64,000 bases of DNA from Ariolimax columbianus (Eukaryota; Mollusca; Gastropoda; Stylommatophora; Arionidae). The position numbers and the translations under genes are program-made. Under the pieces are notes generated by a model. It had not been told where the DNA came from, ran no database searches, and worked only from the letters and a program-made list of their open reading frames with translations. The stretch lies in contig JAVGWX010000005.1 in NCBI GenBank assembly GCA_036924085.1, positions 80,063,547 to 80,127,546 on the forward strand. Reading direction: 5' to 3'. Below, in pieces: positions 56,060 to 64,000 of the stretch (positions within the stretch are counted from its first letter, which is position 1; each line of letters starts with the position of its first letter).

Positions 56060-57160
56060 AATCCAGCCACAGTATATGCTCCTTCATTTGCTACTATTAA
56101 GTCCTCCATTGTACAGAGTTACTGGATACCGGACCAATTAATCAGGTGTTCCGGGTCTTGAATGACCCCACATTCCCAGAATTCGTCGTCTCCTTATTCC
56201 CACTTTTTCAGGTTAGACCAATAGCTGGACACACCCATTATTAGCCTGTTTAGTGGCCTCCACATAGTATACAGTAAATTATGTCCTGGTTTTATTTTTT
56301 CTTTAATTTCCATACATCACTCGCTGTTCTTCTGCCGCCACATTTCAATGCGGTTTCTCTCCAGATTATGTTTTGAGGTGCAATCTGCAGACGACTTTTC
56401 TTCGATGCCAGTCGCTTTCTTTATGAGTATGTACACAAATTTGTGCTTTTTTCCTTTCAGCTGCACGCGCTATGCTTCTTCTATCCGAAGGCGTAATACC
56501 ATAGATTGCGCAGACCTTTTCTTTTGGTGTCGAATAAAGGCACCCAGTCACGATTCGACATGTCTCTTTATCTACCACATCAACATGTTTGGTGTCCGCA
56601 AGCGCTTGCCATACTGGTGCCGCATATTCTTCAGTTGAGAGACATTATGCAAGGGCTGATGTTAGAAGCACCGTTGAGGATGCTGCTGTGCAGTGTTTCA
56701 TCAGATTGCGAATTATATTGTTTCTTGCACTTTTTGATTACAGTATTGCAGGCACTCGAATGGACACCACGGGGCGTTCGGAAAAGAGGGAGACCCAAGG
56801 AAACACTCATCCAAGAAAGAACAATCATCCAAGAGGGCTCAACTATGGGCCTCAAGCACCATACGAGATCTAAAAACAGTAGCGTCACACCATTCCAACT
56901 GGAGATCATTTGTTTCTGCCTTATGCGCCGTATTTGGCAATCAAAGAACATAGATAGAGATAGATTACAGTGAAACTTGTAAGATAACGGGCGGTCCACT
57001 ACAACGCCTAGATATTTAAGTTTGTTCGCTATCTTCAAGTACGTGTTCCTCCCATTTAATATGTAATTGCATTCTCGCTTCTCTGTTCTTCAAGTGGAAA
57101 GCCCGTACCTGTGTTTTGTTAGGTTTATTTTGAGGTGATTTTCCTCCTAGTATTCAGCCA
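56060..57160 (-). mobile_element. LINE, family J, interrupted by a nested LINE
   Basis: Minus-strand order: YYEENHLKINLTKTQVRAFH (about 57155), LKYLGVVVDRPLSYKFHCN (to 56972), the insertion 56745-56962, then ARNNIIRNL, LSTEEYAAPVWQAL, DKETCRIVTGCLYSTPKEKV, CAIYGITPSDRRSIARAAER (56578-56366), WRPLNRLIMGVSSYWSNLKK and ECGVIQDPEHLINW near 56150. Same landmarks and order as 16300-17260. The final Cys of the zinc motif is lost (LINW). Confidence 0.87.
56745..56962 (+). mobile_element. Nested LINE 3' fragment with 9-bp TSD
   Basis: 218-bp insertion with GATTACAGT at 56736-56744 and 56963-56971. It reads ALEWTPRGVRKRGRPKETL, then in other frames LKTVASHHSNWRSFVSALCA, a standard LINE C-terminal end, finishing in ATAGATAGAGATA, a short tail. 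Cutting it out rejoins the host family J protein (SYKFHCN to QK). Orientation is opposite to the host LINE, so it is the younger of the two. Confidence 0.9.
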
Positions 57161-57204
57161 TACTTTTGTGAGCTTGACTTCAACTTCCTCAAAATACCGT
57201 CCTT

Positions 57205-57410
57205 GTATGCCTTTTACCTGTAGCTACGAATAACTGCCTTACCTTTTACCTGTAGCTACGAATAACCGCCTTACCTTTCACCTGTAGCTACGAATAACCA
57301 CCTTACCTTTTACCTGAAGCTACGAATAACCACCTTACCTTTTATCGGTAGCTACGAATAACCGCCTTATCTTTTACCTGTAGCTACGAATAACCGCTTT
57401 ACCTTTCTAT
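57205..57410. repeat. 32-bp minisatellite, about 6 copies
   Basis: Unit CCTTTTACCTGTAGCTACGA with ATAACYGCCTTA; exact 32-bp spacing at the first units. Confidence 0.93.
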
Positions 57411-57419
57411 GTAGTTTAC

Positions 57420-57900
57420 AGATGCCAGGAGTTCACACATTTTTAAAATATGTTCTTTTTAACTGTTAAATTTATAGCTGGTGTCCGTGATTTTACAAGC
57501 GACATTAATGGTTTTCTCTGGAATGTCATTTCACACATTGTAATTTTCATATCCTTCGATAATAATTTGTAATCCTATTCTTGGATACATATATTTATGT
57601 AATCCTTGGATACAGTTTTAAAAATCATATTCATGGATACAGTTTTTTACAATATTGGGGGTGCTAAATTGCATGTGAAAGTAGTACATGTCATGGTGAC
57701 CTTACGTGTTAAACTATCTATCTGAGTTTGAGCGAAGCCCGTCCAGGTGTGTTCACTAGCCTAAAACTTAAACACAGAACAGGTGATGAAAGGTAGATGA
57801 ATCGTTTCATGTATTCTTTCTGTATTTGTGTTGACGTCAACCTGAAGATAAGTCTTTTCACTTCCTGACAAACAGCCTCAGCTCTAGATCTATAGTACAC
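57420..57900. other. Unassigned
   Basis: AT-rich, with three diverged TTCTTGGATACA motifs (57578-57640). No domain seen. Confidence 0.4.
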
Positions 57901-57904
57901 ACCG

Positions 57905-58160
57905 ATATTTGTCCTTTATTTCCTCAACCTGCTACTCCTCTTCTTCTTCTTCTTCTTCTGCTACTTCTTCCTCATTATCGTCTTCCTTCTCTTTCTCTTT
58001 TTCTTTTTTTCTACCCTCTTATTTCTGTACTTTCTTTTTTTATCTTCCTATTCTTCTTCTATCTCTTCTTCATTCTTTTCTTTTTTTTCTTTTCATTTTC
58101 CACTTCTTTTTTTTCCTCTGTCTCTGCCTCTTTCTTTTGCTTCTTCTTCTTATTATTATT
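57905..58160. repeat. TTC-rich simple sequence
   Basis: Pyrimidine-rich stretch with (TTC)n segments at 57937-57958 and 58137-58150. The 91-codon ORF is Ser/Phe low complexity. Confidence 0.88.
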
Positions 58161-58164
58161 AGTA

Positions 58165-58555
58165 TGCACAATCGCCACTATTAGAAAGAAATATTATTAC
58201 CTTCAGATTTGTTGCCTGGACAACTGCCAACAGTCTGCTGCTCTTTTCGATTTTCAAGCCCCAGGGGATCTTTTACGTGCACATCGTGTTCGCGGGACTT
58301 TCAGGTTTATCGTCCGTCTCCGATAGCTGTACTCGCCCGACCACATCCATTGAGACCAGGAGCTGCTTGAGGCTGGCAGGAATATTCGAAGGCTTACATT
58401 TTTGCACGTTCCTTAAGGATCTATTTTTACCAATTGTAAAAGCCATTGATTACATTTGTCAAAGTTGTTTTACATTTCTTGACAAAAAAGCACTTTTACG
58501 TTTTTTTAGTGTTTTGATAGAAATCGATGCAATAATTGTAATCAATATAATTGTG
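58165..58555. other. Unassigned
   Basis: ORF 58277-58630 (117 codons) overlaps the SINE at its end and resembles nothing known to me. Confidence 0.35.
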
Positions 58556-58559
58556 TGTC

Positions 58560-58690
58560 TAGTCGTAGGAAGAAAGAACAGGTTCAAGCCCCGGTCAAGA
58601 CACACTTCTGTATACCCAGCTGTAAATTGATAAACTTACTGAAGGGAAGATAAAGCAGCGAGTAAAGGAGTTAGTCATTCTTTGTCACAA
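58560..58690 (+). mobile_element. tRNA-like SINE, 3' part
   Basis: B box GGTTCAAGCC at 58581-58590, then TACCCAGCTGTAAATTGATA, AACTTACTGAAGGG and AAAGCAGCGAG. The same post-B-box body occurs at 63695-63805 (ACCCAGCTATAAATGATACC, CTTACTT, ACATAGCAGCGAGG). No A box found: 5'-truncated. Confidence 0.72.
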
Positions 58691-58694
58691 AATA

Positions 58695-59025
58695 TAGATA
58701 ATTTGTCTATTAAGTTTTTAACACTTCACCACCGACGGCTAACTTTACATTTTTGTTTCAATAAACCCCATTGAATACTTTTTAGCTAAAGTTGTGATTT
58801 TCTTTCTTTCAAAGAACAAAATCACTTGAGTTATTTGGCATTTTCAGATAATCTAATCATTATGAAATATTACTGGAGTTTAGCTATAGCCATTTTAAAC
58901 GTTATCATGTGAGTTCACAATCTTCATAGCTTCACCAAATGTCACACGTTTGTCTGAATTGTCCTGCTCACTTTTATCTCTACTTTCTTATCTACCTTTT
59001 TCTTTCCAATCCACCTTAATAAAGG
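58695..59025. other. Unassigned
   Basis: AT-rich, no feature seen. Confidence 0.35.
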
Positions 59026-59029
59026 CTGA

Positions 59030-60340
59030 ACTCCTAGACATCACTTTTGATGGTTGCACCATTGACAGATGGGTCAGGTTGAAATACCTGGGAGTGACAT
59101 TTGCTCGCAGTCTCTCCTATAACTGCAATGTTGACCATATCGTACAAAGATGTAAGCGATGGCTAGGAGCACTCAATACCATGTATGTTGCCAACTTGGA
59201 ACAACGCCTCTTGTTCATTCTATTTCGTCAGGTCGTGTTGTCTGTTATCGATTACGGACATCTACTCATTATCGAGAAAACAGTGTGAAAGGTTGGACCG
59301 CATCTGGTTCTGGGCTGCACTAGAGATACCCGGATTGTGATGATGTGGTACATGTTGGGATTGTTATCGGTGACATCCAGACATAAGCTGGCACAAGTCA
59401 AAGCCTATTTGGGTGTCACTACGAATACGAGGCACCCTCTGTACAGTAGAATCTCAGACATCAAGGGATCAAGAATCAAGAGAGGTGCGTCATGGCACAG
59501 GCAGAGACAACAATCGGACACGTCCCTCCACCTGACACGATAGCCAAAAGAGAAGAATGGGTCCACACTGGTGATAGGATGATAGAGTACCAGAGAGTCA
59601 TGATAACATTCAGCAGGGAATGCAGAGAATGGAACAACGGGAGAGCAAAGCACGAGGTAAATCAGCTGATAACTGAGAACAAGCAAGAGAGTGATGCCGT
59701 CACATACACCGACAGATCAGTACTGCGATGTGGAACATCAGGCTGGGGCTTCTCGGCTAGAGTGAAAGGACAGGTCGTTGCTGAGCGCAGTAGAGCATAC
59801 AAGTCAACAACCTCCAGTTTGAGAATGGAGACGGAAGCAGTGACCTCAGCACTGAAATGGATATATGAGACTTCTATAACAAGGGCAGTCATCGTGACAG
59901 ATGCGCAGGCCTTACTTCCGAAGATACAGAAGGGATGGCTTAGGTACAAGTGGATAGCAGCTATTTTGGCCTCAAACCTCCAGGCGTTGACAAGGATCTA
60001 CTGTCCTGCTCATGCTGGGGTTCATGGCAATGAAAGAGTTGATATCATGGCATGACAAGCCCCCATCATGGGCACATTAGAAATGGATAGAAGTGACATT
60101 CTGAAGTCAATCAATGACCGCCTGCTGGATGAGGACAACGCAATAGATGAAGCAGCAATCCACAGGCTACACATTTTCGACATTAAACGAGGTTCGAGCG
60201 GAGTATGGCACATGAGAGGGCGGAGCAGGGGAGTGTACAACCAGAGAGCTACATGGACTATCAGCATTCACACCCTACGCCATTTGCTGAGAGATACTGA
60301 GCACCTATGAGGATGACCGGAGTGCAGTGAAGTCGATTCT
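59030..60340 (+). mobile_element. LINE with RT thumb and RNase H (family N)
   Basis: Begins near 59025 with LLDITFDGCTIDRW, RLKYLGVTFARSLSYNCNVD, CKRWLGALNTMYVANLEQRL and VVLSVIDYGHLL (58950-59288), a stop, then LGCTRDTRIVMM and HKLAQVKAYLGVTTNTRHPL, then an RNase H ORF (59492-60055) and a C-terminal region HRLHIFDIKRGSSGVW, IHTLRHLLRDTEHL. No Cys/His cluster of the K type is seen. The RT palm is missing. 3' limit about 60340, no clear tail. Confidence 0.83.
59492..60055 (+). pseudogene. LINE RNase H domain, nearly complete
   Basis: 187 codons, uninterrupted. VTYTDRSVLRCGTSGWGFSA (about 70; the usual Gly after the first Asp is Arg), SLRMETEAVTSALKWIYE (Glu), AVIVTDAQALLPKIQKGW (Asp) and YCPAHAGVHGNERVDIMA (last His/Asp block) just before the stop. 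All four acidic positions are kept. The frame would normally continue, so the TGA at 60053 is probably a lesion. The start ATG is arbitrary within a longer ancestral protein. Confidence 0.83.
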
Positions 60341-60414
60341 TAGAAATAATCCACCTTAATTCGATTGTTTTCTTCTCTCCGTCGCATTGGCTTAATTTTC
60401 ATATGTCTCACTGT

Positions 60415-60600
60415 CCATCCCCTTCATACCAGCCCATGCATCCATCGGATTCATCTGATCCATTCATCCCGCTCAATCCAATCCATTACATCCGTCCAAT
60501 TTATCCCATTATATAACTCCATCCATCCAATTTATACAATCCAGCCATCCCATTAATTACACACGTCCCATCTATCCGATCGTTCCCATCTATCCTGCTC
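60415..60600. repeat. Degenerate CATC-rich simple repeat
   Basis: CCATCCAATCCATTCATCCC-like words with no fixed period, in the 60.4-60.6 kb region after the LINE. Confidence 0.7.
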
Positions 60601-60699
60601 CTGGGATCAGTCGGAAGGATTTATAGGGCCGAGGAATAAAGGTTGCCTGTCCATGCAGTTGCTGTGTTTTTATATTTATTTTTTATTTTTTTAAACTTG

Positions 60700-60785
60700 G
60701 CATTACAAGGAATTAGAACCCCTGCCCACTCTGTGAAGATACCAATATAACATCTGCTAGGCCACGTATCCCTTACTAGTACGTC
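60700..60785 (-). mobile_element. tRNA-like SINE head
   Basis: Minus strand: CGTGGCCTAGCAGATG (A box, plus 60751-60766) and GGTTCTAATTCC (B box, plus 60709-60720), with GTGGGCAGGGG between. The A-box region resembles that of the SINE at 9337 (CGTGGCCTAG). Preceded on the plus side by a T-rich stretch. Confidence 0.68.
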
Positions 60786-60789
60786 ATCA

Positions 60790-61220
60790 GCATTTTAAAC
60801 AAAAACAAACAACAAGAGCTCACGAATGGATATAACTTATAGTATGGCGCACGTCATCAGGTCCTGCTGAAGACTTTGAGCTAGACAAACGAAAAGAACA
60901 GCAATCTTGAATGAATACTGCAGCAATGCACGCGAAACCAGTGCACACGCACGGTAATTTCCTCACATCTCTTCCAGATGTGATGCGTGCTGGAAGGGTG
61001 CGCCTGCGCGGAACTATATGTCTGGCAGACGGTGAGAATCATCAATGGACAAGTGTGGGAGTCTAGAGATTGGGTTGTTTTTTTTTTCGTTGGTAGAGAT
61101 TGAGCAGTTTCGTAGCAGGTAATGCTGTTGGGGAGGAAGTGTTCGCAAATGTGTTGCTCTTGGTCTCAGCTATTATGATTTAGGTGATGACTAGTTCCTT
61201 CATTGCTGATTTGCTAATCC
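60790..61220. other. Unassigned
   Basis: No feature seen apart from poly-T at 61078-61089. Confidence 0.35.
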
Positions 61221-61227
61221 GATCTAT

Positions 61228-61470
61228 AATAATGACAGATAAAATGACAGATAAAATGACAGCTAAAATGACAGATAAAATGACAGCTAAAATGACAGAT
61301 AAAATGACAGATAAAATGACAGATAAAAATGACAGATAAAATGACAGATAAAAATGACAGATAAAATGACAGATAAAATGACAGATAAAATGACAGATAA
61401 AATGACAGATAAAATGACAGATAAAATGACAGGAAAAATGACAGATAAAATGACAGATAAAATGAAAGAT
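61228..61470. repeat. 12-bp minisatellite, about 20 copies
   Basis: Unit AAAATGACAGAT with two AGCT variants (GACAGCTAAAAT) and two 13-bp units. Overlapping ORFs (FICHFICH repeats on minus) are artefacts. Confidence 0.95.
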
Positions 61471-61599
61471 TGGTTGGTAATAAATGCAGATAAGGCGAGG
61501 CCTTAGATGTACTAAGGATTCAAACAACAAGTATTGCAACACGGATATATTTGTTTCATTTACCGCGCTAGAAGAGAAACAAGAACAAAAACATAATTT

Positions 61600-61740
61600 A
61601 CAACCGAAGACAACGGACAATTATAATGTGCTAGTTATTTGTATGTGTATTGTCCGTTATCATTGATGACGACCTTTTTTGTCGTAACCTAGATTACGTT
61701 CTCGTTTGTATTGCATATCGGTATCTGAACCATTTCTAGC
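61600..61740 (+). mobile_element. Penelope-like element 3'-terminal fragment, P4
   Basis: TTGATGACGACCTTTTTTGT CGTAACC at 61664-61690 and GTTCTCGTTTG...TATCTGAACCATT align with the P2 and P3 3' regions (TTTTCGTCTC...ATCTGACCATT). No coding part retained. Confidence 0.6.
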
Positions 61741-61744
61741 GATA

Positions 61745-62495
61745 TTTGACTCTCTTATATTTGGGGCTGTGAAGAAAATCGAATTACGCGTTTTGTAACT
61801 ACGGCCAACTCAATATGTATTTTTAATGAATAAAATTATTGGTCGTCATACTTCATGTTCCTATTTTAAAATGTCTTTTATCGTTTTTAGTTGATCAGTT
61901 GAAAACAACAAAGCAAACCGACAGAGTGCGCACTTATCAAATGACGAATAAATGATGAATCGAAATGTCGAAGTTAGTTTTCAAAAACGGTAATCAATGA
62001 CTGTCAATCTAGGTTATGCATTAACGCTTGACGTCATAAATCTATTGAAAATCGATATTTCATATAGAAAAGAACACCATTTCGTTTCGTATTTGTAGAG
62101 GATCAGACGACGACATAGATTGGAGATGAAAGGCGAAAGTTGAGCTCACATCCCGGCTGGCTGATAAGCAGCCGTAATGATGATTCGCCTTTAGTTCCAA
62201 GTCAGGCATAGGGCCGCCTCTACGACACTTCCCTTTTACAGGAAGCCTCGATCCACGAATTTATTGTGGTCGTTTCAAAGAAATGATTTTACAAGATGAG
62301 GCTGCCCGGTCTAATACACAAACCACCTCATTCGTCTTTTATGGTATGCTGAGGAGGTTAAGTACAGCATTTACTGCTGTAGGGGTGTGAGGTGTTTAGC
62401 GATCTCACATTTCTAAGTTTCGGCTATATGAGGGCGGTAGCCATCTCCTCTCTTCTCTTTAACTTCCGGACTGAACCGGTACCCATTTAAGGTTG
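61745..62495. other. Unassigned
   Basis: Unique-looking sequence, no feature seen. Confidence 0.35.
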
Positions 62496-62499
62496 GATC

Positions 62500-62600
62500 A
62501 ACACAGTGGCCGTTGCGGTCTGAAAAACAAATTGCGCCTCAATTAGGGAATGAACCCAGGACCATTCAAACGGAGGCGGTTACAGTGGCAAATTTGTTGT
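62500..62600 (-). mobile_element. tRNA-like SINE head
   Basis: Minus strand: TGCCACTGTAACCGCCTCCG (A-box region, plus 62571-62590) and GGGTTCATTCCC (B box, plus 62546-62557), then TAATTGAGGCGC. It directly precedes the 62.6 kb array. Confidence 0.68.
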
Positions 62601-62609
62601 AAGCCCTTA

Positions 62610-63175
62610 TTCAGTTGAGTTCAATTAAAGATCTATCTCTACATCCTAGTTCAGCTGAACAGTTCATTTCAGTTCAAGTGATATCTCCACATCGATGGTC
62701 GGCTGATCAGTTCAGTTCATGCATCTTCACATCGAAGGTCTACTGCTCAGTTCAGTTCAGTTGGTGACATCTTCCCATCGAAGATCGGCTGATCAGATTA
62801 GTTCAAGTGACATCTCTACATTGAAGGTGAACTGACCAGCTCAGCTCAAGTGATATTTCCATATCGAAGATCGGCTGTTTAGTCCAGTTCACTTCAAGTG
62901 ACATCTCCACATCAAATATCGCCTGTTCATTTGAGTTCAAGTGGCATCTCCACACCGAAGATCTGCTGTCTAGTTCAGTTCAAGTGACATCTCCACATCG
63001 AAGGTCGGCTCACGATTCGTGAAATCTCAACATCAAGGATTGATTATTCAGTTCAATATCAGTTCAAGAGACATCTCCACATCGAAGGTCGGCTCACCGA
63101 TTCGTGAAATCTCCACATCAAGGATTGATTGTTCAGTTCAATCAGTTCAATAGACATCGTCGCAACGAGGGTCGG
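62610..63175. repeat. Tandem array of a LINE 3' terminus, about 10-11 units
   Basis: Units of about 45-57 bp: CAGTTCAGTTCAAGTGACAT with CTCCACATCGAAGGTCGGCT G. This is the reverse complement of the last codons plus (TGAAC)n tail of the adjacent family D LINE (63170-63290), where the same sequence reads GCAGCCGACCCTCGTTGCGA then CGATGTCTATTGAACTGA. Units drift in length because the TGAAC number varies; two right-hand units carry an extra ATTCGTGAAATCT block. Confidence 0.85.
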
Positions 63176-63290
63176 CTGCATTAGATTTCCAAAGTGCTCT
63201 GTCTCTTGTTATGATAGTGCCGTGTGCCAGACCTTTCTCTATCCATCTATTGATGTTATCATCCAACTTAAAGCGTTGCTTATCTCTAGC
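63170..63290 (-). mobile_element. LINE 3' end, family D, source of the array
   Basis: Minus strand reads RFKLDDNINRWIEKGL and TRDRALWKSNAADPRCDDV before a stop and TGAAC tail. Same family layout as 13385 and 53375. Confidence 0.72.
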
Positions 63291-63389
63291 ACGCATGCAC
63301 TACACTATTGTTTCCAGTAAGTTGTTATATCTTTTGATGAGACGATAATCCTGGTACCTCTCGGGTAAGCGCCCAATTGTAAAAGCGTT

Positions 63390-63650
63390 TAGTTGGGCAG
63401 ATCACATGTTTCGACGACACGTAGGTCCATGGAGTACGGCGACAACAATCTGTTATCCCCGAGGTAAAGAGACAGCGGGGAAGTCCTCCAGTGAGATGGT
63501 CAGACTCCCTTGCTCTCCGCGACAACATCTGAAACGGCTCTGGAAGAGTGCTTACCACCGACTGAATTGCCGTGGCCCAAGACCGTGCCCGCTAGAGACG
63601 ACATTGGAACCGTCGAGGTACGCTGAGGAACGGGTCATCAAGAACAACAG
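63390..63650 (+). mobile_element. LINE C-terminal fragment
   Basis: Plus-strand frames read FRRHVGPWSTATTICYPRG, RQRGSPPVRWSDSLA and AVAQDRARWRRHWN, the GHxARR...GRPPxRWxDD...AQDRxxWR layout of LINE C-termini. No RT. Family differs from A, B and D by motif wording. Confidence 0.72.
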
Positions 63651-63664
63651 ATAGAGCTTTTACG

Positions 63665-63815
63665 TGGCAAGGTGGCTAGATCGCTCGTTTCCCGCGGCAT
63701 ATATACAGATCAATTACACGTAACGTTGACACGCTTAAGTCTACCCAGCTATAAATGATACCTGACTTACTTTTATTTAAGGAACACATAGCAGCGAGGA
63801 AGAGAGCTGGACACC
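63665..63815 (+). mobile_element. tRNA-like SINE
   Basis: Head TGGCAAGGTGGCTAGATCGC (A-box like, 63666-63685), decayed B box, then ACCCAGCTATAAATGATACC and ACATAGCAGCGAGG, shared with 58560-58690. The tail continues to about 63815. Confidence 0.68.
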
Positions 63816-64000
63816 AATTCAAATAAAATAAGGAGACCTAGTTCAAGGAAATCTACAACAACATCCTCCTCTCACAATGGCTCCCCCACCCAACCCAACC
63901 GGCAGTTTCTACCAGCAGGTCCCCTTTATCTTTATTCAATCAATAAATAAATCAAGCAATGAAAATCCTTTGAGCTATCTGTGGAACATAGGTCTTCAAC

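Noticed and set aside
61180..61620. 146-codon ORF of FICH repeats
   Set aside because: 12-bp array artefact.

Overview
The window looks like invertebrate animal (metazoan) nuclear DNA of the gene-poor, repeat-rich kind. I see no host protein-coding gene, rRNA, intact tRNA gene, bacterial-type operon or CRISPR array anywhere in the 64 kb. Recognisable protein similarity is confined to retroelement and transposon remnants: APE-type non-LTR retrotransposons (LINEs) of several families, Penelope-like elements (PLEs) with a GIY-YIG endonuclease, and one mariner-type transposase fragment. Family assignments come from remembered motif patterns, not a search. A mollusc or other protostome would fit this LINE/PLE/SINE mixture, but that is a low-confidence inference.

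Layout. 0-8.3 kb: four minus-strand LINE 3' fragments, with an AT-rich degenerate satellite seen in two blocks and a large 48-bp minisatellite at 5.5-6.6 kb. 9.3-9.6 kb: a tRNA-derived SINE with a 10-bp target-site duplication (TSD). 10-17.5 kb: LINE fragments (CR1-like, RNase H type and others) in a long tandem-repeat field. 17.5-23.4 kb: mostly unassigned, plus a 40-bp array with 120-bp register. 23.4-26.1 kb: more LINE ends. 26.7-28.1 kb: a long purine-rich tract. 28.9-30.8 kb: a LINE with reverse transcriptase (RT), RNase H and a C-terminal zinc motif. 31.3-34.1 kb: two PLE copies head to head, one carrying a 27-bp minisatellite, the other carrying a short non-autonomous element (called S2 here). 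34.1-43 kb: three plus-strand LINEs and two SINEs. 43-48 kb: minisatellites and two more S2 copies. 49-51.7 kb: a LINE with an internal 57-bp array, a mariner palindrome and a third PLE. 53-64 kb: LINE fragments (one nested inside another with a 9-bp TSD), SINEs, and an array built from a LINE 3' terminus.

How the parts work together. LINEs and PLEs supply RT and endonuclease and most likely mobilised the SINE and S2 elements. The SINE at 9.3 kb ends in about 30 bp also found at the 3' ends of three LINE copies here, the usual sign of a SINE/LINE pair. Several minisatellites start inside, or are built from, retroelement sequence (27 bp in a PLE linker, 13 bp and 57 bp in LINE RNase H regions, 33 bp in S2, and a LINE 3'-terminal unit at 62.6 kb). 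This repeated association is the most interesting pattern in the window. All coding remnants carry stops or frameshifts or lack domains, so nothing here looks autonomously active.
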